DNA of 64,000 nt from Hymenolepis diminuta (lineage: Eukaryota; Platyhelminthes; Cestoda; Cyclophyllidea; Hymenolepididae): assembly GCA_900708905.1 (NCBI GenBank), contig CAADRB010000008.1, forward strand, positions 3,394,941 through 3,458,940, written 5' to 3'. The position numbers and the translations under genes are program-made. Every line of letters starts with the position of its first letter. Positions within the stretch are counted from its first letter, which is position 1. Under the pieces are notes generated by a model. The model had not been told where the DNA came from, searched no databases, and saw only the letters and a program-made list of their open reading frames with translations. Shown here piece by piece: positions 1 through 11,245 of this stretch.

Positions 1-2761
1 TGCCCCAGATTTCGAATTTGCAACATGTTCGAGGTATGAACAGTTAAAACCACGGCACAGACATCTCTTAGAGCAGAGATATGTTTAGCTGCCCCACCAA
101 ATCGAAATTTTGGATACATTGGAGTTGGAAGTTTAGGGGCTCTGAGATAGATTTTTTAGGCTAGGTAGGTTTTACGTTTAGAAGCATGAGGTTGTCAGTA
201 CTCAGTAAGGTCAACAAATCCTAAACTTAAGTGTTGACACAATTAAGTCGTCAATTTAGTCGGGTTCTGTAGCAGAAACTGTCAAAATTTGAATCAGGGA
301 CAACTGAACTGATTTTCATGAACAGAAACTTGAACTTTCTTACAGTTTCGCGACCAAATATTTCACGATCAAGCTCTAATTCAATTGATGCTAGAAAAAG
401 CTAACATCTGAAATTGCACGTGATTGCACCACTCCCATATTCACTTCATTGAAACGTTTAGCGGGTAAAATAACTGATTACAACTTCGAGGCAGGTAAAA
501 TTTTTAAAATTGCTTATTAATCTGATCAAATCCCTTCATATTTTGTCATCCTCCCCACTTCATAACTATAATCTTCAAATTTATGTATCTTCATGTTGAT
601 CCCATACCTCGTTTCACACCATATTTGACTATTTGGCTGAACTCTTTACTTAGATGGTTGCCCTTGATTAAAACTTGTGTAGGTCAATAGTGTCAAATAA
701 AGATGAACATGGAAATTCATCTCCCGATTTTGCCTTCCTAAATATGCCTTTACGTTTACCACCTTGAAAGAGAGAAAAATGAAAACGTGTCTTAATAGCA
801 CGCAATATGCTAATCAATTTTCTAAGGTGTGTTTGACAAGATAAAGACCGCTCTAAATTGTTACCTACCTGCATTTTGTCATCTGGTTTATGAAAAACCA
901 TATTTAGAGTCAAAATAAAAAATCTGATGTCATTGAAATTGGAGCAAACTTTTATTAAAATTATACCCAGAAGAGCTATGATAAACGGCAACTTAAGCTC
1001 ACAGTTCGCACATATTTCAACTACGATATGGATAATTAAAATTCTACAAGAACCTTTCTTAAGTCAAAATAACATTATTCTCTCTTCTCTAGAAAGGCTA
1101 AATCTTTCATTAAAGATTTCAGAAATCCAGTTATTATTCCTAGAACTTAATAAATAATGCAAAATCTTGCAAATTTTGTAAAGTCAGGAATATCATCGTA
1201 CTCCTAAAACCTTCAGTGCACCCAAAGAACGAAGATCAATTTAGAAATGATTCCTTAAGTATAGCTTGAATATATGAGTGCACATGTTTTAAGTGTGCGA
1301 AAAGTCAAAGTATATTTCATTAGAAAGAAGATGAAGAAATACAAGTGCTAAACTTGGGAAAGAGTAAAATGGTATCACGCATGCTCCAAAATATGCGTCT
1401 TTTATTGGAGCGATTAAGAAAGATGAGATCGTAAAGATCGTATGCAGCATACCGACTGGACAAAGGGATGTAAAGCCTTCAAGTTCTAGTTAATTGAAGA
1501 TAGGGAACTCCACGAGATTTAATGGTTGCCTTTTCTTTATTTCGAAATTTTCTCCCAGCTTTAACTTCGTTCTGATAACTTATCCTCATTATATTGAGTA
1601 GCCTTTAATTTTAAATGACTTATACAAAAGTTCAAACTCGGTATCCCAAAAATCAAAAGAATGTTTGCATGGCTAATTTCTTCGTTATGCACTTGTCGTT
1701 ATTTATCTATTATAGGACGGGATATGGCACAGAAAAACGGACTGGTTCAAATACCTTTATTTCTTTAACACTATCTATATTATCTATATTATTTACCCTC
1801 CGTTCTTAAAGCTTTATTCAGTTTATTGCAATATTTGGTTCAAAAAATAGTGCATCTATACAAAGAAGGATTAATTTTTCACTTTTCCTATGCTTTTCAC
1901 TTGAGAACTAAGTTTAGTCAATGACTCTAAAGCCATAGCGGTTTCCTAGGCAACAGGACTGTTGCTCATGTTGTTGTTGTATGCAGTGATGGAATAATAT
2001 ATAATGACCTCGAAATGCCCTAGACTATACGTCTTAATATTTTTATCTATCAATTAAAAGGGGATAACAAGTTGAAGGAGAGGGAAAAAGGGTATAGGTT
2101 TTGAGGATAATTGCAGGATAAGAAAATGTAGCTGGTTTATAACCTTGTGACTGGCACTCAAGGCCTTGATGTCATCAACATCAAGTTGGGGAAAACACTC
2201 TTAAAATAAGAGCTGGCAGCTGTGTATGAGCGTGTTTTGATTTAAATGTGCATTAATTTGGTTCAATTTACGTAAATACATTTTATTTCGCTTTAAAAAC
2301 TTGGATAAAGTTGTTTACCAGCTTTAATTTTATTTTGTCTTGATGGATTCTGGATAACGATAATCAGGTAAAAAAAATGGAATATGATTGACTAAATCTA
2401 TGCAAAATAAAGATCAAATTGAACGATCTATAATCTGATAAATAATGTTTGAGAAAGTCCTCGATGCTGTGATGCAAATAGTCCTTTAATTCAACAGAAT
2501 AACATGAATTAAGTCTGTATTTATGCTAATTTGGTTTTCAGACCGATATTCTAACGGTTTTTCCATGGATAAATGAGAGAATCATTAAGAATCAAGGATG
2601 ACCAAATATGGTACGTGAAAAATCAGAAATTATTCTTCAGACACTTTGTCATTTATCTTTATAAACTTTTTTAATTTTAGAACCTTGTGGCAACGAAAAC
2701 TTCCCTATATACCTTTGTTTGCTTTCTTTTCTTAGAAGTTAAATAAGTAAAGGAAACAAAC
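1..2761. other. AT-rich non-coding stretch
   Basis: No convincing complete gene is visible. The only segment worth noting is on the minus strand at 762-646. A pyrimidine-rich acceptor (TTTCTCTCTTTCAAG) precedes a short open frame that is phase-compatible with the exon ending at 2762 and stops at 646-648. A second frame across the same bases, stopping at 668, is just as protein-like, so this possible terminal exon is not called. Confidence 0.4.
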
Positions 2762-5700
2762 CTTCCGCCTCTCAACGTGGGGTTCCTCAGTGTATATCCA
2801 CTTTTCATCGTCCAAGTCCAAGCGAGTTCTTAGTTTAAGGGAGCGGAAGAAATTACCGAATGGAGCAATCACCTCCTCCATTTTATCTGAAAAGGAACAG
2901 AATATAGAATGGCATTCATATATTCGCACATACTAATCTCTGAAACCTTCAAATCCTATCCTCAGAATATAATTTATTTTTCTAGAGATCAATTGAAATA
3001 GATAAAAGAAATGTGGTTGTTAATCCCAACCATCGCCTGAACATGTTAGACATATTACCGTATGTTCTTAACTTCACCTTCCAATTTACCTAGTTGAACC
3101 TATTGAAAATACTTGCCAATAATGCCAGTAGTATTGTTGGCAATCGTCAGTGCAATCAGTAGAAGAGGGAATAGGGCGGCATAAGGATAAGGAATAAAAT
3201 CAAGGGGACCTTACCTCATTTGAGCAATGGAAGGTTCTGCTTATCAAGTTCTATTTTCTCCCTTCATATATTATTAAAATATCACGTTTTGGCATTTGAG
3301 ATCTCCTAATGATAAGATTTCGTGTGATATTGACATCAGACATATCCATTTGACTGAAATTAATGACTGCTTAGTTCATTTTAGAGTAAGTTATGGTGTT
3401 TACCTAGAAAATGGATTCAATTTCTAACTTAGAAAGCATTCGGTTAAAAGAAGGTCCAAGGGCTACAACATGGCAACGCTATCTTTTCGCTTTCAGCATT
3501 GCAGAATTCGTCAGAAATTGTGAATAGTGTGTGCTCGCCACTTGCCATAACCTGGTTAGCCTCAAAAATAGCCACAAATCCAAGACCCTAAGAATAACAC
3601 GCGACGGCCGTAATGGTAGGCTTCATTCCAAATGTGTGCAGGACAATGACCCCGAAATTTAGCACGTTTTAGCAACTATGCAAATTTTATGAATAATTAA
3701 CAATAAATTGTAGCTTTAAGTTTTCTAATGTAAGAATTATGCAAGAATTACTCTTGTTTCCGAGACAGTTACAAGGAACTGACGCTCTAATCAATGGGAA
3801 TGGATACATTTTTGCATGAGCCTTGACCTCTTGGAAGAAACTTATATCAGTTTTGAAGTGTTACACCATTGGTTAAAGCTTTGCTACTTAATGCCTATAG
3901 CAATACACTTGAGGAAAATAAATTGTTATTTATAGAATTACGACTCCTATGACTTCTTGAAAGTAGATCAATATAGAGATTAATATGTCAGAATAATTTT
4001 TGGGATTCTGAATTCATCATGGATAGAATAGAAAAAATAGGTCAGTCTACGTTTGGGCTATTCAGTCGACTATTTCAAAACGATCATAAGAGTCAAACCA
4101 TTAAAAAATCAAGCCAATCGGAGATTCATGGTTCTCCATTTATAAGTCCGCTAAATTCAAGCAACCCAAAAATTTCTGATAGTAACATTATTAACATTCT
4201 GAAGTCCGATATTACTTCAATTTCAAAGTCTGAGTCTTAAACTGCTTAAAATAATGTTACTGAAATTTAATTCATATAGTAAACATTTTCAAGATTTCAT
4301 ATTTTCTTTTCCTGAAAAAGACGAAGGATTTGCGAAATGGCCTCCTCTAATGATCAAAACCTAAATTTCTCTCTGGCAATTTTAAATTTTATTCTCAGAA
4401 TATTAAAAATTAATCTAATCTACCTATCAGTCATCTTGAAGTTGAAATCCATAACCAATTGAAAATTCTGTACGATAATAAATTTCACCTAATCGATTCG
4501 GAACACTATGTTTCTTGACATTAGGAAAATATTTCTAAGCTCAGATTTCGTATTCAAAACCCGTTCATTCTCGGTCTAAGAAGTTTAAAATCTCAAATCT
4601 AACTTCTCCAAGTCAAATATATAGCAATCAGTGCATGGGTGGAACCTTGGCAACAGCCCTAAAGTACTTTGAGACAAGTTAGTCTGAATCGGTAGTCTGA
4701 TATATTGTAAAAATAACCAGTCTCACGCAATCCATACTTAAAGTCAATCCACCACAACTTGGCCCCAAGTCTCCCTACCCAAGCAACCATCAGTCCCAAA
4801 ATCCCGTCTGCCTCACCATCAGACTAATCAAATAAGCCATCCAAACGGATGGAGAGAAGGTTATTGTACTTTTTGCTATCCCTAGAATCCATACCTTATA
4901 CATCATGATCAAGTCAACGTAACCACATTCGAGATAAATCAATGTTCGTTTGTTACCCTAAGCGATCTAACTGATTATCCTAACCATTACCCGAACATGT
5001 CAGATATATTATCATTTGTTCTTAACTTAAACAGAGTTTCGAAGTTTCATAACTCAAACCGTGTCTCTAATTCTTCACTTAAAATTCATCATGAGGGAGA
5101 AATTAAAGGGAAATCAAAATTTCACCTTCGATTCACCTGATTAAACCTATTGAAAATACTCCCCAACAGATTGGAGTACACTTTGTTATTTGTATCATGC
5201 ACTTAATAAATTATTTACTGAAGAATCGAGATGCTCATGTCCCTCAACGGAATGCTTTGAAGCTCAACATTAAAGAATGTTTAAATACATTTTTCTAATT
5301 TGTATGATTTGAAATGTGAGAATACTTAAGAAAAGGATGCAGTAGTATTTCTGTTAGTCATCAGAATTCAGATCGGGACAAAAAACAACATTTATTTTCA
5401 AGCTGTGATAGCATGCATTCGAAATCCCCTGGCGTACGCCCAGTGATTGAGATGAAAAATTGGCGCTGCTGTCTGCCCACTGTATAATATGATGTAGTAG
5501 GAAAACCACTTTAAACGTGGATAACTAAATGCGAGTTTCGTGATAAAAGGATAACTCCTCCATTCCTTTAAGTATGTAGGAAAATCCCTATAACTAACTC
5601 AAAACATCTTTCTGTTTTTCTCCAAAACCTGTACTCTAGTTTCTGAAATTAATGCTAAATTCCCTAATATGGTTCTATATAAATCGTATTAACCTATTCG

Positions 5701-6645
5701 CAAGTTTTGAAAAATCAAACGAGAATACTATTATAAATCTTTAAAGATGCAAGATAAAAATACTTTGTAGTGAATTCAGTATAAAATCAGACATAATCGT
5801 TACATTAATACTCGATAACTCTTATTATATATAAATAATATTTACTACTTGTATTGTCAGTTTACAAGAAGAATATGAATAAATTGGGTCTAATTTTGAA
5901 TTTTTGCCACATAAGAATGTAAGAATCAATTACAAAATAAATTTTTAAAGCGCAAACTTGTTATAAATATGGAATAATAGTGCAAAATCAAATTTCAGGA
6001 CAAATTAAATGGACAATTAGGTCATATAATTCTGTCTAAGACATTGGTCATAAATCAAAGTGAACATACCTTTCGACAGAAAGAAAAGTCTACTAGGGTT
6101 CACAGCTTTGGTACACGGGATTATATGTTCGCAAAGCCACAACGACTGACAAATGGCAAATCAGTGTGGAGGAAGATTTTGATTGGCTAATCAGGTTTAG
6201 AAGTGGCTTTTTGATTGTTGACTATGTATTGTCATTGACAATGATTTCATCCTCATTTTTGCCATTTGCTCGTCCATATTTAATTAGATGTTCCCAATGA
6301 TCAGTTAGAAAAATTTGCAAATGAACCTTTATGGATCTTTCCATTCATGAGATGGAGGCTAACTACTAAAATTCGAAACTAGACTACTTTGATGGGAAGT
6401 AAGTTGAAGCAAGTGTAGAGTATGTTATTACAAGTCTGACAGATTGAGAGCTTGCGTTTAATGCAGATTAGGTCGCAACGTATTCTGGGAAGTTACGATC
6501 ACGTGGGTGTAATATTTGTCGCGAGGACATTAGAAGTAGTCTCAGTCCCTTACTGAAACTTACCAGACTGCACGCCTAGTGAACCAATGAGGAAAAAACT
6601 CAGGAAATCATTAATGCCATTGCCTAGCTCAGGGGTTACAGCCAT
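2762..6645 (-). CDS. Unrecognised protein, first two coding exons (3' end not found)
   Basis: Two short minus-strand exons look like the start of one gene. Exon 1 (6645-6564) begins with an ATG that has in-frame TGA and TAG four to five codons upstream. It encodes 27 residues with a hydrophobic stretch (NDFLSFFLIGSLGV) and ends at a consensus donor (G|GTAAGT) with one base over. Exon 2 (2886-2762) follows a good acceptor (CCTTTTCAG). The leftover G plus its first two bases makes an Asp codon, and the frame runs on through 41 further codons to the donor G|GTTTGT, phase 0. The exon 2 peptide is charged and helical-looking, with motifs such as NFFRSLKLRTRLDL and DDEKWIYTEEP, and the exon is less AT-rich than its surroundings. 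Exon 2 has its own ATG (2881) and could instead be the first coding exon. I recognise no family. Downstream exons are unidentified, perhaps at 762-646 or beyond the left edge. Confidence 0.4.
3021..3119 (+). repeat. Dispersed repeat, copy A (deleted form)
   Basis: This is related in the same orientation to 4973-5166. Shared blocks include GAACATGT, a run ending TTGTTCTTAAC (TATGTTCTTAAC here), TTCACCTTC and CCTATTGAAAATACT. Copy A lacks about 95 bases that copy B carries between TTCTTAAC and TTCACCTTC. Both copies lie in the presumed intron of the minus-strand gene. The family is not recognised. Confidence 0.6.
4973..5166 (+). repeat. Dispersed repeat, copy B (longer form)
   Basis: This is the longer member of the repeat pair with 3021-3119. 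It keeps an extra segment of roughly 95 bases (about 5028-5120) in the middle. The flanking halves match copy A with scattered substitutions, so the duplication is old. It has no coding potential and no recognisable ends. Confidence 0.6.
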
Positions 6646-9600
6646 CGGTTCCTATCACTCATTGCGGTGCTCGGTGGACATGTGGCGGAATAGTCGCCTC
6701 TTCTCACCATTTGCAATCATTTTTGCTTCCTGCTCCTTATTTCCACCTTTCATATATTTCATAAAATTTAGCTCCTTTCAAATGTACTCACCTTATCTCT
6801 ATGATGTGGCGTAATAAAGGCCTATTTTGACCACGCTTCCTAAATTAAGCATGACAAGAAAAAGAGACTTACTTATGTAGTTGTGTGCCATTTAGTCACT
6901 TTCACATGTCTGAAATCTGAATAGTATTTTAGAAAGAAAAATAAATCAGTCTAGCCAGAGGCCTCTTGTAAATGAATGGTCTGGCCAACCACATTGGTTA
7001 TCGCTGACTAAAACGGGTGTAATAAAATACGATTTTCCCATCGGTTTGAGTGCTAAAACGCCATAGAGTGAATGCCATTATTATTAGACATAAAAATATT
7101 TACTTTACACCACTCAGTCTGTAAACAGTCGAGTTCTCGACTATAGACGGAAACCGATTCTAAAAGGCAGCGATCGCAATAACTGAAATTTAAACACATT
7201 TTAAAAAGATGTATTCCCTTTCTGATAATATAACTCAACATTGTACTACGCTTAACAAGCTCGCCTGCAAAGTCAGACGCCATGGATTCGTTGCCTACGA
7301 TGGATAAATTTAGCTAATAAAGAGGATGGAACAATGTGAGTTTCTAAACGACGAGGTCTCCTGATTCAACTCCTATATCCAAGGTGAATCTTTGGAAAGC
7401 TTACTTGTATGTGATGGGAGTTATTTGTACAGACTCATAGCTTCATCACTTAATTTCCAATTTTGTATCCCTCTTCTACCACTTTACTCGCTACCACAGT
7501 TAGAGCTGATGCAGAGTAAATTTGCCATAGCGACCAGTCACTGTGTATTATTTGCAGAGTCCTATAATTCAAGTTATGTGCTCATGCGTTCAAAACACAA
7601 CTCTATTCAAATTTGTTTGCCATGCCAACTGCAAGCCACGTAAATTCAAACCTCGTGTTTACACAGTTAGTTGGGCATGCAGCTAAAAGGGGATGAACGG
7701 TTCCTTAACAAAGCTTTCTTTAATACGAGGATATATTAAATAAAGGATTAGTCGCACAAGATACATTAGGTTCTTCTAACTCTTCATTATGCGATATATT
7801 GTGAATTTAAGTCGAAGAAGAATGTAGAAGTGTAGAACGTCTGTGTTCACAAATATCATTGCTTAATTGAACTAGAAAGTATTGAGCAAACCGATGAAAT
7901 ATAATTAACGTACTCATATAGATTTCTATAGTGTACTTCAAAGACGAAATCTAAAAGCCATCCCACCTAGGATATAGCAATCAGTAATTCTACTGCTAAT
8001 GTGCAAACTATCATCATATAGGGGACTATCGAGAGACTTTCTAAATCGGACATTAAATATGTATGCGCGTTAAAGAGTAGTCCACTGTTTAAAAAATTCT
8101 TTATTTATTTACTAAGTTGTCTTTAAATGAATGGAATATGAAAGGCTACGCATAATTATGGCTTACATTTAAATATCAAGTTGACAGTATGATAAGCCTT
8201 TGTGTCTTGGGTTTCGCATATCCGTCGCTGGCGATTTTAGACCAATCTAATTAGGTGTATGTTGCGAAATACCCAACCACCTTCAAATGAGAAAAGTTGG
8301 ATTCAGACAGTGGGTCTCTATGTCTCTCACTCTCTATATCAGATCCATTTGTCATAAATCATTTTATAAATGGAATTGTTGTTTTTGTCCTTCGAATCTT
8401 TTACCTTCCAAAGCGAAGATCTAAATTTAACAAGAACGCATCCGGTATTTCTAATACAAAATTGATGCATCTTCTCAAAATAATGATGCACAAACACTCA
8501 CAAAGCAAATTTCTCAATTAAGACCATCAATCATTTTAAGTATTAGAATTATTAGATTATTGTCTTTGATTTCGTAACTTTAAATGACACAACCAGGATA
8601 ATACTCCTCCCGCATTTCTATTACATTTGAATGCATAACAATATATGATAATAGTGCTCTTCTGACTACAAATCAATGCATTTCCTGCTGAAAAATAATT
8701 ACTTATTTCTTTACTAATTAAATATAGTTAAGTCAATCACAACTTTGTCGTCTCAAGTTGTTAGAAATTATCAGCTTAAATAAGCTTTTATTATTATCTG
8801 ACCATTCTCTTGGCTAATATAGGAAAATGCTCTTGAAATGGTTAGCCAACCAATTAACTTAAGCAACTAGTCAATAAGATTCGGAATTTATGAAAGTGGA
8901 ATTACATCAAACATCAGTGGAGACATGCAGACTTTGGAATCCTAGAAACTGGAGCAAGAATAGAAGCCCAAGTCTTTGAGACCCTTTCGACGCGCTGACT
9001 ATCATCCCAATATGCACCTGATCCCCTTCCCTCAATCCATGTTTAATGGTCTGTGTCATTACTTCAACTATGGTACGGATAAAATGTACGTCCCTCGAAA
9101 TTACCTGAATGGCATTCGACTTCAGTATCTAACTGTTTGATTAAATGCTGTGTGAGATATAGTGCTTTGGAAAAGATCAGTCCAGATATCAGCACCTTTA
9201 AAGTAGCGGTGTGCTCTAATGCGATTAAATACCAATTATAAGTCCTAGAGATAATCTGAAATAATCCTGACTAAGACACTTTGTTCTTTGATTGTGCACT
9301 TCGAGAAATTAGCTTATATTACATTAAACAGCTTCCAGTAATTTTGGCTCGAACGAGTTTCCAATGACTAGATTTAATTGTGTACATTTTTTCTCAACTT
9401 ACTTTTATTACTCTATCCTATAACTTGTTTTGTTCAATGAAACAAAAATAATAATCCAACTATCAAGTTGAAATCTCAAATTCGTTGTTTTTTTTGAAAA
9501 CGTTATGGAAAACTTCGCTATACTGATATTTCAAGGATTTGATAAGGTAATGAAAACGAGACGATAATAACCAGAGGCCTCTTTCATTTATGACTAACAA

Positions 9601-9762
9601 CAATCAACTTATGCTCCAATAGACCTCTTTCTTAAGGCTTCTCTAGTTTTCTTTAGTCATGTCAGACCGATTATAAAATTACTTATAAATGTTTGAATGA
9701 CAGCAATTTCTTCACCTTTACACCACCTGAACGTGCTTAATCTTCATCACTTTTTCATCCTC
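6646..9762. other. Non-coding stretch, no supported gene
   Basis: The region is AT-rich with only short chance-like open frames. A minus-strand 76-residue frame (7283-7053) starts with an ATG but lacks supporting splice sites or family resemblance. A short inverted repeat lies at 7127-7142, with arms AGTCGAG and CTCGACT around a TT loop. Confidence 0.4.
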
Positions 9763-10029
9763 TCACAATGTTTCATTATACCACAAGCGGTGGTCTGAAT
9801 ACCTCTTATTAACGTCGTTATTGTCCATTTTCGCATCTGACCATGTTGGAGAGACATCACAAAATTTCTCACAAAACTCCAAAAAGCGCAGTGATCTCTC
9901 CACCTGTAGGAAGGGAATCCTTATTTTCGAAGTAATGATCCGGAGGATCTCGTTTCTTTCCTCCTCCTCGACTCTGCTTATTTTCAGGGCAATATCTATT
10001 TGTTTAATGCCATTCTCCCTATCAACCAT
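9763..10029 (-). CDS. Possible small unrecognised ORF or exon
   Basis: This is an ATG-started minus-strand frame of 88 codons plus a stop. It is highly charged and probably helical (RVEEEERNEILRII, then QVERSLRFLEFCEKF) and less AT-rich than its surroundings, which is why it is listed. The frame stays open to 10074 upstream but without another ATG. It could be a single-exon small protein, an exon of an unassembled gene, or a decayed remnant. No family was recognised, and the opposite strand is also open over much of the same bases, which weakens the case. Confidence 0.25.
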   Translation of the reverse strand: MVDRENGIKQIDIALKISRVEEEERNEILRIITSKIRIPFLQVERSLRFLEFCEKFCDVSPTWSDAKMDNNDVNKRYSDHRLWYNETL

Positions 10030-11070
10030 TTCATCCTGCGCTAATATTTTTCCTCGAATACAAATTCTCACCAACTGTATGTATAATCGGTATCTGAGTA
10101 GTCAATAATCTTCGATGGCCCAATCCTTTAGAGCCTGTTTACTTCTAAAGTGCTTTTCATGCACAATTTCCCATGCCAAAGTTTCCGACTTCCGAGAAAG
10201 CAGCATTTTTAGCGTGTTTGTTTTCTCTTGAAACAGAGCAACCAGAAGAAATACTGATTACCACTCAAGGCCACTTTCTCTCGCAGAAGACAACTAAATT
10301 ACATGATTAATACGTCGTTAATCAGTAACATTGTAATGCAAAAGTGGTTTCTACTTTTTGTGGTTTTAATATTTTTATCATTATATTTGCTTCTACTTAG
10401 CTGAAATAGTATTTTTTTTTCTCGGTATAATACGCAAGCAATGCAAATTTTGAGCCTTGAAATCGTAATTTAAACTGTTTCATCGTTTTGACATTTATTG
10501 TTATTGCCGAATGTTTCTTCTCCAGTAAAAGTAAGAGAATGTTAAATAAATAAAGCCACTTGGGCCAAGACTATACACTCCAAGTAACCCCCAGTTGGTT
10601 GGTGCTCTACACTGTTCACGATTAATTAAAAATGAGTCTTTTTATATTAACAAAATATAACCGCAACAATTATATAACTTTCCAACCAACAAGTGGGAGA
10701 AATGTGTATAAGTGATGCATCCACGAGACTAGTATTAAGAGGGTAGGAGTGACTATTGTGTGAAAAGTGGAACTGGGTCGAACATGTAATGCATTGTTAG
10801 ACGGTCACAACCAACATCATCCGATTTGTGTGTTCATGTGCTTCTTCCACTCCTCACGACTCAGAAGAAAATTTCTTGGTCCTTTTTCCCCTAACGCTAT
10901 TTGGTCAATCGACCAAACTTATCCGTTCCTCTCCACAACCCCTGCCCTCCCCCTCCCACTAGCCTTCCCAATTACCTCACTCATATCATTTATATATATG
11001 CACGTGTGTGTGTATGTTCAACGTGCACGCTTCTCTTTGACATAGTAAAGTCTACCCTTATAGCGCTAGG

Positions 11071-11118
11071 ACTTGTCTCACTGTCACCCCAGAGTTAGCT
11101 ATTTACTAAGCCCGTCTA
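11071..11118 (+). repeat. Imperfect 48-base direct repeat, copy 1
   Basis: It shares ACTTGTCTCACT, CAGTTAGC-like and CGTCTA blocks with 11198-11245 in the same order, spacing and orientation. The starts of the two copies are 127 bases apart. The intervening bases show no obvious repeat. Confidence 0.6.
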
Positions 11119-11197
11119 GAGCACAATGAAAAACACAACAGAAATCTACCTTATCATCTATCCCGTTCATCTATCGTGCCCTACTCTCGTCCACGCA

Positions 11198-11245
11198 ACT
11201 TGTCTCACTCCCACTCCACAGTTAGCCACTTACTCAGCTCGTCTA
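11198..11245 (+). repeat. Imperfect 48-base direct repeat, copy 2
   Basis: Second copy of the repeat at 11071-11118, of equal length with scattered single-base differences and no gaps. It is probably an old local duplication. Confidence 0.6.

Noticed and set aside
646..991. Minus-strand 107-codon frame and an alternative frame with a good acceptor at 763-764
   Set aside because: Two overlapping frames are equally plausible and neither resembles a known protein. The acceptor alone is not enough to call a terminal exon.
4019..4240. 73-codon plus-strand frame starting with ATG
   Set aside because: Ser/Lys/Ile-rich composition is as expected from AT-rich DNA; no splice sites, family or conservation evidence.
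7053..7283. 76-codon minus-strand ATG frame with coding-like first codons
   Set aside because: No family resemblance, and no splice or promoter support. Part of the frame runs through an acceptor-like intronic sequence.
9014..9140. Short plus frame (motif GLCHYFNYGTDKMYVPRNYLNG) that looks protein-like
   Set aside because: Only about 43 codons, with no splice sites or recognised homology.
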